Positions 1-12,613 of a DNA stretch of 64,000 nt are shown here, piece after piece. The notes beneath the pieces are model-generated. The model ran no database searches and had not been told where the DNA came from. It saw only the letters and a list, made by a program, of their open reading frames with translations. Made by a program: the position numbers and the translations under genes. The stretch covers positions 20,866,001 through 20,930,000 of the forward strand of contig OU452198.1 of assembly GCA_911728435.2 (NCBI GenBank), in the 5' to 3' direction. This stretch comes from Apoderus coryli. Taxonomy: Eukaryota; Arthropoda; Insecta; Coleoptera; Attelabidae. How positions within the stretch are numbered: the first letter of the stretch is position 1; the number at the start of each line of letters is the position of its first letter.

Positions 1-212
1 AAGACTATATTAGTATTTGTTTGTATAAAGAAAGTCAAGTGTTGGATGGAAACTGCAATATCACGTCATAAACATTGTATTTTATCATTTAACAAACTCA
101 GATCTGTTCGGCTGAAATTACATAATAACCTCTCACCTCATTTAGATTTTCTACTATAAAAGAAACATATCACAAACTGCCTAAATTGTAGCTTCTATAT
201 GTTTGTTGTGAC

Positions 213-356
213 GCGAATAAATTAAAACTCATTTTTTGGGTATTTCCGATTAAATTAACTAAAAACATTTTGAGGTTAATTACTGCGAATAAATTAAAAC
301 TAATTTTTTGGGTATTTCCGATTAATTTAACTAAAAATATTTTGAGGATTATTACT
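213..356. repeat. 72-bp tandem duplication
   Basis: Two head-to-tail copies (213-284 and 285-356) begin with GCGAATAAATTAAAACT and differ at only a handful of positions. The unit has no open frame or recognisable function. It looks like a recent local duplication in non-coding DNA. Confidence 0.85.
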
Positions 357-1619
357 TAAGTAACTACAAATCGAATTTATAAAAGAATCATGTGTGACAA
401 TATCTGATAGTTCGGTATATGGATAACTACTATTTTTTAAATATAAAGTGATGAACTGAGCTAAATGGAAAAGAATTTCAACACTGTCAAATATAAAAAA
501 ACAGAGTTACCATAATTTTCAAATATCTGAAAAAACAAATGAATAAGTGAAGCTAAAGATGCATCATTATTAATAACTACTATTTTTTGCAAATACAAAG
601 AAATCAAATTAGTGAACATTTATTGGAAATTTATAGTTTTAATAATTTAAACATGCCAAAAAAGGAAAAACCCATTTAACTACAAGAAAGGGCATAGGCA
701 TTCGTGGAAATACCAGAACTAGAACTTTGGGTAAGTAATTTGCACAAAGATATTTCTATATCTGTACCCCAGAATAAGTCCACTTTTTACGAAAATAATT
801 TTTTTTGCGTAATATTAAATCCTCTTTTACTTGCGAACGTTTTCTGGGATACAGATGAACTTACCAAAAAATATTAATATTTACTGTTTTTTCAATGTTA
901 TTACTATAAATGATCTTTGCTAAATAAATAGATACCTACTTACTAAATCGTATAAAATAAGTACCTGGATTAGCCTTTAGCAAGATCACTCATAAACACC
1001 AATCAACTATAGACTAGCTACCTATGTAATCTACAAATGATTTCGGAGTGAAATTAGTGGTCGCGTATGTTGAATATTTTTTATTCTATAAAACTTACAA
1101 AATTTTCTAAAATAATTTTGAAAATAAAATTAACAGAAAAATGTCAACAATACATTAATTTTTATTCTACCATAAATAACAGGAATGATATAATAATACC
1201 TATAAGATTGTATACATACTATTAAAAAAAGGCATGTTGAGAAATTGTTAAATTAAATTAAAAATAAAATATTAAGGTACCTATAATAATAGCTAGGTAT
1301 ATTGTATAATTTTGCAATTTTAATTTTTTTATGTTATAAAACTTAGATTCCACGAATAGTACACAGTCCTCGCAATGCACGCAATCGACTGTAGCTGCAA
1401 TTTTTTCACCTGAAACCGAACCTAGCACAAACAAGCTAGCTGACAGAAGTCAAGTAGCAGAAACATTAATTGGCACTGAACAAAACATAAATTGTAAGTA
1501 TTTTAAGTATATATAGTTTATTAAAATTAAAAAAAATATATATCTAAATACATACTACATAATCTTCTAAAATAGAAACAAATTTATTTCCATATGGCAT
1601 ACCTGTTACACACAATTAC

Positions 1620-2261
1620 TTAGGGTAGAGTGGAGGAATTGCGGTCAGTTAAGGAGAAACTAGATCCTAACCAATGTTATGAATTTGGCCGGTATTTCCC
1701 CACTATGCGGGTAATCCGGTCAGCCAAACTTCAATGGTTTTTGGAATTAGCGTGACATTTGTTTAGAAAATAATGAAACAATATTGTTTGGAAAAGTAGT
1801 GTACTGAATGGAATCTGGAATTTTATTCTTGCTAATCGGATTGAATGTTCTTCGTCGATACATTGCAAGGCATTGTGAAGGTCGTGACCGGTATTATCCC
1901 ACAGGCTCTTTTATGACAAACATTATGACCGGCAATTTCCGAAAGCAATTGGCAATATAAATCTACCCAAAAATTATTCCGCTTTATTTAAACGCCTGTA
2001 AAATCTCAGGATCTAAACCGCAATGTTGCCCGTGAGATATTCGTCATAGCAATGTAGAAAAAAAATATCTTACTGAATTACCTACGTTTGTTTAAATTGG
2101 AAAGCGTTTGTTTAAATTGGAAAGCGAAACCCGATGGGTTTAAATTGTACTGATCGATAAAAGAGGGGGTAACATATTTAACGTGATGACTACGGTTGTC
2201 ACGAAATATTTCGACTGACCGGAATTACCCACCTGACATGTATTCCCCGACTTTTCCCTAA
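1620..2261. mobile_element. MITE-like element with TTAGGG ends
   Basis: The ends form an imperfect inverted repeat: the left begins TTAGGGTAGAGTGGAGGAAT and the right, reverse-complemented, begins TTAGGGAAAAGTCGGGGAAT. The interior has several copies of a GACCGG(T/A)ATT(A/T)CCC-like motif (near 1691, 1891, 1927 and 2217) and is more GC-rich than its surroundings. There is no coding capacity. It lies in the intron between the second and third Helitron-like exons of the decayed copy. The superfamily is not assigned. Confidence 0.6.
2085..2124. repeat. 20-bp exact tandem duplication
   Basis: The unit CGTTTGTTTAAATTGGAAAG occurs twice without interruption inside the MITE-like element. It is probably replication slippage. 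Confidence 0.85.
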
Positions 2262-3509
2262 TACATTGTATATTTGATTTTCTGAATAAAATAATTGTAT
2301 TTAAATTAACTGATTCTCAATAAAATGCAAACATACAACAGATATACAAGGTCATTCACATAATTTCCTAAAAATATGAATAAAACTAACGGTATAAGAA
2401 AGTTTCTCTAAATCAGTATACGGTTATGCAATTCATATAATTTTAAATATATTGTTATAAAAAGTATTTTTCAAATACAGCGGTCTATATTTTATGCTAC
2501 TTACCTTCGAATCGTATATTCATCTCTCAGCGTTGTCTTAATGTTGCCCACTTTTCAAAAACAATCCGCCACACAACTGTAGCTAAATAGCAGAGTAGTT
2601 ATTGCCTTTGAAAATGATACATTTTCTTCATTAATCATTTTTGTAAATGGTAAATATGCCCATCAATTAACAACTACAAACATAAAACTTTTGTTTATAT
2701 GCATTGCCTAATCAAACAAAAAAAATTATATTAAATATTTACTTCCATACATCTAAATAATACTAACATAAGTAAGCCAAAAATGTCTTCCTTGCTGGCA
2801 AAAATATTTATTTATTACAAATAAACAATTTTTTACATATTTTTTATTAATTTTAGCTGCTATCTCACAAGAGAAACGTCCTATGCATTCGAGCCCAGGA
2901 CCAAGTAGACGTACTCAATTAGCGATTGTTTATACACCAATAAACAATAGTCAAAGAAAACGTCTTCGTATTTCCAATACACCAAACATATTGGAAGACA
3001 ACTCAACCCAAACAGTTGTTATAACAACTAATATTAATGAAAAAAATCAACAACGAGGTAATATATTTTATATCATAAAAAAACTCAATATTTTTTCTTT
3101 TAAATATTTTTTTTCTTATTAAATAATTTGTTGTAGTTGCTACAACTACTCGAGAACTTGGTCGAGAACACCTAAGTCAAATTCCTGGTCCGAGTAAAAT
3201 TGTGAAAAATAATAAAAATTCTCAGAATAACAAAAAAAATGGAATTTCCAATACACAAAGTACTTTACTAAGTGGATTGGAAGGCACCAGAGCAGATTAT
3301 CAACATGCTGCAACCAATGAGCCAATGGATATTGAAATAACTTCCCAACCAGGTATTACTTTAATTTTATTAAACAGTGTGTCTACTTAAGTTCGCACCA
3401 TATGGAAAACTTTTTTATTAATAATTTTACGAAAAAAAGTTATTCTTCATAAAAATCATGATGTTAATAATTCACAAACAAGCGTCAAAAAATCGTTGCA
3501 AGTGAAGAA

Positions 3510-3830
3510 ATGAGGTTAAATAAAATTGGTAAAGACACACTATCAAAAATTTTTAAAGAGACCAAGTTTCATCCATATAAACCTACGACAGACGACTAGA
3601 TTTTTTTTTTTTTAAACTAAAAGACGATTCTTTTTTGGCTAGGAAAATAAATTTCTCTGACGAAGCTACATTTACGTATAATGGAACAGTCTTCGCAAAA
3701 TTGTCCATGGTGGACTGACTCCAATCCTCACTTTAAAACTCGCGATCAATAGTATTTTAAAAATAACGTTTTGTGCGCCAATTGCAAAGATAAAATAACA
3801 TTTTTTTCGCATAATTAATACTAAAAAAGT
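3510..3830 (+). pseudogene. Tc1/mariner-superfamily transposase remnant
   Basis: Three frames must be combined. The block from ATG 3510 contains KFHPYK preceded by a helix-turn-helix-like stretch and ends at a TAG followed by a long T run. The block at about 3650 reads NFSDEATFTYNGTV, the signature around the first catalytic Asp of insect transposases of this superfamily. A further block, shifted by one base, reads NCPWWTDSNPHF, the usual continuation. Distal catalytic regions are not found. It is frameshifted, has several stops and is inactive. It begins about 100 bp after the last Helitron-like exon, so it may mark the insertion or deletion that ended that copy. Confidence 0.7.
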
Positions 3831-3969
3831 TTTCGATATAGTGCGAACCATTATACCAAACGTTAAAAAAACCTGCCGGTACATAAAGAATTTCACTGAA
3901 GAATCGATTCAAAAGATATGGACTACTTCTTTAGAAAATGTATTAAACTAAATATGTCAAAAAAACAAC

Positions 3970-6900
3970 CTCCGAAATTGAAACACACTTTATTTTATAA
4001 AAAAAATATATAATATAACAATTTAACAAAAATAACTAAACATATTTAAACAATTTAACAAAAATAACACACATATTTAAACAAAAATGTATACAAAAAA
4101 AACTAATTTCTCTTCTTACTACTACTCCCCCCCTGCTCCTCCTCATCCTTACTATAAAATGTCGCTCGGGCGACATTTATGAAATGTTTCGATCCAGCTC
4201 TGAATATTTCAAATTATAAATTATTACTCAAAAAAACAAGAATTGCTTAATAACAAATTGATAAATTAAATATATTGCTTCATACCTATTCGGGGCTCTG
4301 TTGTTCTCTTTTAAATGACTAAAAAAAGGCATACATATTAATATTACATTAGTTCTTATGAGAAAAACAAACTTACTGAATTTCTCTCATCATTAATTGA
4401 TTCATTTCTTTTAATTCTCTAAAAAGAAATTTTTATTAATGAAAATATAATACCTCTTTTACTTTAAACTATATCTTATCAGAACATAAGCTTACTTTCA
4501 TTCTCCTGAAATCTTCATCTGTCCTTCCTTTAACTCTCTAAAAATAAGTTTTTATTGAAATATAATGATTCTTTTACTTTAAAAAAATTCACTTACATTA
4601 ACAATTGTTCAATGGACTTCATATCTCTAAAAATTACATTATTATTTATATTATTATATCATATAAACTACATTTAAACAACTTACTTTACTTCTTCTCC
4701 AATATTCATGTTGTACTTAGTTATAATTTTATGGTAATATATTTTTAAAAGAAAATAGGTAAATGCGTTTTAATTTGTTAGCGTCCTTTATGCTATTTTG
4801 TTTTATTGACACAACAACCAAAGATAGAGTGATTATTATTAATAATTACGTCTTAGTCGAAAAAATGCAAAAACAAGACACTATTACCTGAATTAACCAT
4901 TGCGATGAATTGGATGAACACAACATAAATTTTAAAGTCTACTAAGTACAATAATTTTTCCTCAGGTGTTTTTCAATAGAACATTACCAATAACAAGAAT
5001 CCTATATTATGGTGGTGCATTGTGTATAGTTACAATGTTTGCTTTTAATTATTAATAACAGCTACTCAAACAAACATCTACAAATATTAACAAGATAATA
5101 CAGCTACATAAACTTTTTTAATTGCCAATATCCACCATACATATTTTAATCCAAACTTTTTTGCAAGTACTAACACAATTCTATTTCAATCTTTATTTTA
5201 TTTCAAAAAACACATTTTATTCACATTTCTATTTAATTTTGATACTTCCAAAATTATTTTACATATCTTAATTAACTATACACTTAATTATTGCATCATT
5301 GATTGTCTCCTCCAAAACATTATTTTATACTTTATAAATTACAAGTTATTGCAGCTGATAATATTCTTCACCATTTCTATACTTTGTTATTATCCAAATA
5401 AATATTAATTTTAGGAATTCGCTTTTCTCGTTTTTCTCAGGAGTTTCCAAACAAAAAATCCCATATAATTCAATCTTATCTCTTGAAATATTAGTAAATT
5501 TCACTGATCATCTGTTTGAAATACATTACTACATACGTCAACTTAAATGAGCAATTAACCTCCAAATGCTCTATAGCATAAGCGAGGCACATCCTATTAA
5601 ACTAACACATCATCGCCTATGTTCTCTCGGTACGGGACAACTTACAACATTATAATAAATTCTCAGTTAAATGTCAATCAAAAAAATACTTAACTGTGAC
5701 ATTAGATGACATAGTCAATAACCAATGAAAATTTTACATTGCATTTATAACAAACAAATGATTTGAGCCCTAATTGATAATCTCACATCAGCCCAGTTAA
5801 AAAAAATATTTGATCTCTAAAGCAGCATTCATACTTTTTCCTATAGGTATTTTTCAAAACATTTACACAAACTGCGATTTGGATTGAGCTAATTCACTAT
5901 TATAATCATTTATTTGCAATCAAGAACTGGTATGTATGAGCGGTGTTTTCAGCCAAGTCGTAGTCGGTAGACTATAGACTTGCCTATGCCAAGCCAAGTA
6001 GTTAATAAATACATACGTCATGGGTACTGGCGGATGGCAATCAAAGGCCGTGATTCGAAATCACATACTAAACTGCATAATATCCATACTTACACTGGTT
6101 GGATATAAATTCCGTAAAAAATACCAATTGGTAAGAATATTTATTTTAATAAAATAATATATATCCTCCAGTATAATAATTGGTATATATAGTATATACG
6201 GTAAATATCACATTATGCTTCATTAATACATACCTATTTGTTCCAACATACAAAACATAACAAACATATTCAGGTTATGTTTATTTATAATAATAAATAC
6301 TTCATTTTTAACCAAAATTAAATTAATTTACAGGACAACAACTTAACAGTGATGAAGACAATAGTGCTAAACTACATTACTAAAAAAATGAGACTGGAAA
6401 TCGAACCATGTAACATACATGGACCAAGAAATCGAAACCAATAAATGTTACCAAAAAAATACTATAAACGCGAAAATTGACAAAAGATAGTAATTAGTTA
6501 ATCATAATATTCTTGAAAATACAATCATATCGATATCTAAAAAAATCATCGCGTACTTAGAACAGGCAAATAAGTCAACAACAGCTCAAAAATGAGGCAA
6601 CCTCAATCTCTACATCTCCAAAGACACCAACCCGACTGAAATTAAACCTAGGCCACATTTAATAGGTAAGCAACATTTCATTATTTACAATATCTACAAA
6701 AACAATCAAAATTACATTTCAGAATATCTCAATAATGATTAGAGGAATTCTAAGATGCAACACCATCACAACTAATGTAAAAATAAGATGACAACACTAA
6801 TAATCAATCAAAAATCAATATACTTGACATTCCAAGTACAAAAATGTTTTTATTCCATATAAAATAAAGATAGAAATTTAACTACAGTAAGTATCTATAT

Positions 6901-7064
6901 TTTCATAAGAATAAATATTTTTTTTAATAATAAATTTTAAGAAATTGCTTCAATTGTAACACGTACCCAAATTTTGCCATCACATTATGTGATACAATCA
7001 ATTGTCGCTCATTTGCTACAAAATTATATTTTTTCTTGATAGTTTCACTATATACAGAGGGTTA
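3970..7064. other. Non-coding AT-rich stretch
   Basis: No gene is supportable. It contains poly-A/T tracts, a small perfect hairpin at 4157-4177 (AAATGTCGC, TCGG loop, GCGACATTT), and a few short open stretches such as the one near 6350, none with recognisable protein character or convincing splice pairs. Confidence 0.7.
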
Positions 7065-7365
7065 TTTGTAAGTTGTGTACTTATACAATTTAGAAAAAAG
7101 GGAACTCAAAAATGTTTCCATATATTTTTTTAAATTTTTGGACACGGCAAAATCTAAATAATAGGAAAACTTTTGAGTTTTCTTAGTTTGTTAGAATGGT
7201 CTCATAAAATTTATTTATATACAGGGTGTCTCAAATGTAATTCTATTTATATAATTAGGTTTCCAAACCATATTTTCAGTTTTTGTTTATAACCCTCAAT
7301 GACTTTTGTCATAGATAAAACTACCACAAAACGACTGGGAAATCCCAAAGGGATTTCTTGTATAT
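7065..7365 (+). repeat. Dispersed 300-bp repeat, copy 1
   Basis: It aligns over its whole length with 62805-63097 in the same orientation. Shared landmarks are GGAACTCAAAAATGTTT, TACAGGGTGTCTCA, CCCTCAATGACTTTT and the common end CGACTGGGAAATCCCAAAGG. There are no long open frames. Both copies stop at about the same point (GGGATTTCTTGT), suggesting a defined element end. Confidence 0.75.
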
Positions 7366-10300
7366 ATATAAATTAAAATATCTTTCAAAAGTGTATAAAG
7401 TTGTAAAGAGAAAAAAAAATATATCTTAGTTTAAATAAATTATTACTGTTTTTTGCATGTCTTTACAAAAATTGTTAAATATAAAATACAATGTTTGCCC
7501 TGAACTTGGCTGTCCTTGAACCATGTTAAGCTTTTGTTCGTTGTAGCTGGAAATTATGTTAAAACTAAATGATTTCATTTTCATATTAAATTAATTATTT
7601 GTATAACTCCCGCATGCCCTTTTTGGCACGTATATGTACTAATATGTTATCATGAGTATAACATTTTAAGAAAAATAAGACATTTTTTATCTTATCGGTA
7701 TAAAGTATTAAATTTCACTTTAGCGTTTGGACAGTTCCCACGTTCGTTATTATACTTTTCGCTACAATTTTCTTTGGAATATTGGCGGGATCCCTCAGCA
7801 TTCAGCATGTCGTTTGGAATTAACGATTATGCATATTTTGTTGCATTTGCAGTTTTATGAATGTAACGGTTTTTTTGGAAATAAAACCTCAGTTTTTGTT
7901 AGCCCGTCGGGTAATGATTATCTTAAGGAATAAGACTTTGGTTTCAATTGACATTTTGAATCTTGGATTTAACTTTGGTCGTGATAATTCGGTATTCCCT
8001 CTCAACATTATGTTGACGAGCGTTGTGTGAAAAAAAAAGTGATTAGTCGTTTAAAAATTGGTGTGGAATTATTGTAGTCTTGAAGATGATGAAGAGTTTA
8101 GCGTGGAAATTGTGAAGTGTGAAAGCTATTTTAGGATATAGCTGAGATCAGGATCCACTTTTTTAAAGATAAGTTTTGAAATATTATATTTTTTAAATTG
8201 TTTCAAATTATATTTATAAAAATGTCTTAAATATTAACTTAGTTCGTACTGTACACCTAAAATTAATTCCCGATTTAACTATTATATAAGTAATCTACCT
8301 TTTTACTTTAAAAATTCAAAATCTAATCATTTTGAATATTTTTTCCACACATATTTCTTAATATCAGGGTTATTTTCCGGAAATTCTTATGCGTTCACAT
8401 CTGTAACTGCAACTCTAATAATTATATATATTACAATTAATATGAACATTCCATAGTAGGTATAACGAAATTAAGATATCGTGGTGAATCGTAGTGTTAG
8501 TTTCTTGTCCTCTTGTTCCTTGTACCATAGGTGGTAATAGGGTCCAAGGTCTATGCTATTAATAAACGGCGAGTGTATGTGTCACCAGCTTTGTTGTAGG
8601 AGTTACAACAATAGCTTTTGGCCGAAAGCATGATGTACCTCCTAACACTGGTGTATAGTTACTTGCTATTACTCCTCCCATTTAAAATAAAATATGATGA
8701 AATAAAATAATGCCTCTTTCTAATTAAAAATACTTGAAATAATACCTAATCAAAGTGTCATATCTTGTGTTCTGTGTAACTTGTACTTCGATATGTATAT
8801 AACAATGTTGCTATCTTGTTACGTTCCAAATTGTCACTAATATTTTTCAATGATTTATTTAATTTATTCCTAGAAATGAAAGAAAGTGAAATAACTGTAA
8901 ATGAGTATGGGGTTATATTCAAGTATTACTTATTTCGACTTTAATTATTGTTGATATTATATTTGATTAATATAACTTTGTGCTGTCACAATGTGTTTAT
9001 TCATATGTTTGTGTGTATTCTTGTCTGTTTGTCGGCTAGGCTGATTTGGGGTTTTTCAACATTGGGTTAATTCAAGAATTCGGGTTGATCACATCTCCTA
9101 AAAACCACCATACACTATTTTATGTCCATTTCTCTAATGATCGAGTATAGAGGACTTACCTCGTTACATTTTCTTCGGATTATCTTTGCGAGACTAGTCG
9201 AGGTTGCAGTGTATTTTATTACCTCCTTTTCATATTTACTTCTGCTGCACATTTGATGTAATTGATTTGCTTTTATTTGTCTTTGTGGATAATATCCAGT
9301 ATAAACATTCTTCTATGATAGTATCGTAATTCTTAGATGTTGTACATATCTAGTTACGTTCTCCCGTAAACTGACCGCCGAATAGGGCTCGTTTGAACTG
9401 TGGTTATTTTCATATATTTGTTATGAATTGATTCCCTTTTGGGGTGATAATATATCCTGCTCCTTTTTTTTGACCCAAACAAATTCAAATTGAGTCGATT
9501 TGAATGTTATGTTGTTTGAGGTTATAGTAAACATTCTTCATTTCTAGCGACGTGATTTTGATATTGGATTAATCTTGGGCATTCAACGCCAAATGCCAGA
9601 AATTTTAGCTCACCTTAGTTCCGATTTCCTTTTGAGAAATGGTACGACTGAACTGAGGGAGGATATGAGGAAAATAACGTACTTATATTCCACACCGTTG
9701 TAACTCATTTTCTTTTTTGAATATGATCCGATGGAACACGGTACTTAATTGGCCGTTTATTCTATTAATTGTTCGGATTGAATGTTATATACATTATATT
9801 TTCTATTAGCCTTTTATTGAGTATAGTAAGTATTTGTTGAGAGCGTGAAAAGTCCGTGCGAATTGTGGGCACTACATAACTTCCGAGCTGCCCATCTCTA
9901 ATGTTAGTAGCGTGGGTAACCGAGAGATGGCGCCACGAAGAGAATTTTGTTGTGTAATTTTTATTTCTGTTATTAAACTGTATTCAATTCAGGGGTGTTT
10001 TCCTAATGAGAGCTAAATTAATTATAAGTCAAAAAAAATACAATTGGTTATTTAAAAACTATCCTGTTTCGAAAAATTGGTCACCAGCATATTTGAGAGG
10101 ATAGGGGAGATGAATTATGGTGGGGCTGTCAATATAGTTTACACCTGTAATACCGACTGCTTAAGTTTTGAGTTTTTATAAATGGATTTGAATAGGGAAT
10201 TAGGGGAATATTATTCTGGATGTTTCCTACAGACCCTACTACTTGGAAAGTACGCGACAACGTTCGTTAAGTAGCAAAACGACGGGTATCCATTTTTCAC

Positions 10301-10600
10301 GAATCGTCCATTAGCATTTTTTGGTGATTTTTGGTTTGTGCGGTTGTGTTTTCCAGTAATTAGTCCGTTGTTATGTGAGAAGACTAGCCAATTTCGGGAG
10401 GATCTGGAAGCACATTCGGTAGATCTAATTCCTAGTTGCGGTTACTATTGGAAGTAAAAAGATTTTGAGGAAGAGATCTCTGCTAGGCAGGATTATAGCG
10501 GCCATTATACATCAAATATTTCTGTTGGACAAAGCCGACATAATTTAGTCTTTTTCGGTATGTATAATACTTTTTTTTTGAGGAGAGGTTTTTATATGTG
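7366..10600. other. Non-coding stretch, no gene recognised
   Basis: The base composition shifts to T/G-rich on the plus strand between 7.7 and 10.6 kb compared with the flanks, which could mean one old inserted element. No open frame has recognisable protein character. A small inverted repeat (CCATCTCT / AGAGATGG) lies near 9892-9933. I see no terminal repeats that would delimit an element. Confidence 0.55.
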
Positions 10601-10705
10601 ATTTATTCAACCAGTGTGGACGCCCGTTCTGAAAAATATTGGGGATTGATTGTCCCTGGTGTTGGGTGTATGTTTGGGAGACCTGAGTTCGCAGTGATGT
10701 TGTAA

Positions 10706-11130
10706 TCAAGTTGCGGGACAGGACATGTCAGCATAAGCCAGATGCAGTAGTTTGCAGCCAAGGTGGAAGGCAGGTTTGTCCGATTTGCCAACTTTATATA
10801 AATTGTTTATATCACTGTTTTGAAGTTGTATGGACAATTTTTTATTAAGCAAGGAAACACAATACTCAAGAAGGTTGTTATTTGGCACATGAAGACCAAA
10901 AATAATTATATTATTTTTTTTTAGTTGACGTTGCAACCCCAGACAATTTTTTGAGAAATTCGACACATCTCGTTTCACAGCATTATATTTGTCTGTCAGT
11001 TCAGTAACAATCACTTTAATCTCATTGCGCAGTCCATTTGAGATTCTATAGTTTTTTTAAATTTACTTAACTGTTCCTCATTATTGCTTTGAAGCAGCTT
11101 TGGTATGTCCTCTAGCATAAACGATGTCAT
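10706..11130 (-). pseudogene. LINE ORF1 remnant
   Basis: From ATG at 11130 the minus strand encodes about 38 residues (starting MTSFMLEDIPKL), then a frameshift near 11015, then about 100 residues containing QLKKNNIIIFGL and DINNLYKVGKS. The pattern of a charged N-terminal part followed by (R/K)-NN-(I/L)-x-I-(F/H)-G-(L/I) and a later YR/YKxGK motif is the same seen in the two better-preserved LINE ORF1 proteins at 14.4 and 19.8 kb. Upstream of it (to about 11450) is probable 5' untranslated sequence. No ORF2 lies downstream, so this is a fragment. The clade is undetermined. Confidence 0.6.
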
Positions 11131-11688
11131 GGCTAATCGACGCTATAGAACTCTGTAGCAATGGGCATACCACCATAAATAGTACAAAGTTTGTTTATGT
11201 TTATTTATAGGTTTTTCATACGGAAAATACCGAAAATTGCAAAATATTGCCACTTTCACTGAAAATCACACTTATAACGACATTGTACATTAAATACACA
11301 CTACATATATACCACATTCTTCAAAATGTATAACTTTTAAACCATTTAAAATTGAAATTAACAGGAGCCGACCACTAACGTGTCTATATTCTCCGCCATC
11401 ATTTATATATCAGCAGGAGCATGTACATCCGCCACTGAATGTATCACTGTTTCACCAGTTTCTACAAGTAGAGAAAAGAGACTTTAAAATACGTACAATA
11501 CCATGAATCATAAAGATTCGGTGGGCTACTTTGTGAAGTACCCTTGGTTATTGTAATTTATTAGAATTGTCTGGATCAGGTGGACTGCTTTAAAGAGCAC
11601 CCTTGAACACCAAACTTTATTAATAGGTATCATTTTAATATTTGTATAAAAAGATCACAAGTATATGGCGGGCTAAGAGCACCCGTAT

Positions 11689-11877
11689 TCACAAATTCCA
11701 TCTAACAACCTTTATACATAAGTTAATTTCCATACCTGATTCACTATCCGACGATAAGTTCATGTTGCACTCTTTTCGAAGATGTTCTAATTTACTCATA
11801 AGCATTTCATATCGATTACGTTTATTATTTTTATTTTCTACTACACTTGGTTCACTATCGTAACCTCTTTTTGACAT
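11689..11877 (-). pseudogene. Possible N-terminus of a DIRS gag-like ORF
   Basis: A 62-residue open frame begins MSKRGYDSEP and continues with a basic, heptad-like segment (KLEHLRKE) and an acidic serine stretch (SSDSESG), a composition common at the start of DIRS ORF1 proteins. It starts about 100 bp inside the left arm of the inverted repeat at 11979-12291 and points away from it, as gag does relative to a DIRS 5' terminal repeat. If so, it belongs to a second, severely truncated DIRS copy. The assignment rests on position and composition only. Confidence 0.35.
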
Positions 11878-11978
11878 TTTTAATAATACAAATATAACTT
11901 AAGTACATTTTTAGCACACACGATGTTTTTATACAAAAAGAAAATAAAATAAGCAGGTGCGAATTACCATTATATTAT

Positions 11979-12291
11979 AAATATACAGCGTTTTCCCCCC
12001 GAAGGGTAGAAAACGACTTATTTTAGGCCTTACCTAGGCTTGACCCTGATGAGATTACGTCTCGATTTCCAGCGCTATACTTGTAATAGAAGCCTCTTAG
12101 CGTCGTTCCAAGCTTCCATCGCGACTCCCACTGCGCAGCATTCTCCCCCTCTCGAACCCTTTCATGATCGCTATCGGAAGTTCTTCAGTACCTTCTCTTG
12201 TAAGTCGTCAAGTACTTACTGGGGGGTCAAGCCTAGGTAAGGCCTAAAATAAGTCGTTTTCTACCCTTCGGGGGAAAAACGCTGTATATTT
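11979..12291. repeat. 68-bp-arm inverted repeat, probable DIRS terminal/ICR region
   Basis: The left arm 11979-12046 and right arm 12224-12291 are reverse complements with essentially one mismatch, in the C/G run next to GAAGGGTAGAAAACGAC. They are separated by a 177-bp, comparatively GC-rich spacer. The 18-mer GGCTTGACCCTGATGAGA at the inner edge of the left arm (12037-12054) recurs at 12307-12324, just outside the right arm. DIRS elements have inverted terminal repeats and an internal complementary region copying element ends. The location, 320 bp beyond the end of the recombinase gene, matches that expectation. Confidence 0.65.
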
Positions 12292-12613
12292 TAGCCCTGT
12301 ACCGTCGGCTTGACCCTGATGAGAAGTGTTTAGTTTCTGACGACGCCTAAGCGTACTGTGACTATTGTGAATTTATTATTATTATTATCAGAGAGAAAAA
12401 TAATTTTGTCACAAAATTCTACGTATTTATTTCAAAAAAAATAAACAATATGCATTGAACATAACGAAACTTCTTAAATAAGTTTCTATAACTTAAAAAC
12501 AAAACATAATTTGGTATATAGGAACCATGTATTTCAAACTTAAATTAATATTTTGATATAAAGAGATACGAAATATATCAAAGCGAAACTTAGTCTACCA
12601 GTCATATGATCCT

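Larger units (their letters stand above)
653..3352 (+). pseudogene. Helitron 5' exons, decayed copy
   Basis: Four exon-like blocks match the architecture of the Helitron at 40.8-50.3 kb. Block 1 (653-730) starts with ATGCCA and ends at a GTAAGT donor; it aligns with Helitron exon 1 but has in-frame stops. Blocks 1347-1493, 2857-3057 and 3137-3352 are open, flanked by AG and GT, multiples of three long (147, 201, 216 nt), and begin and end in phase 1. The last two carry a PGPS(R/K) motif, as Helitron exons do. Nothing corresponding to the Rep or helicase exons follows; the copy breaks near 3.4 kb. Homology is seen in the sequence; the identification as a 5' Helitron fragment is inferred from the complete copy. 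Confidence 0.7.

Noticed and set aside
12037..12330. CTGATGAG motifs next to GTC and inverted repeats, suggestive of hammerhead ribozymes
   Set aside because: After CTGATGAG neither copy shows the required GAAA core at the right spacing (GATTT and TTTCTGA instead), and no matching stem III closes. Chance or degenerate resemblance.
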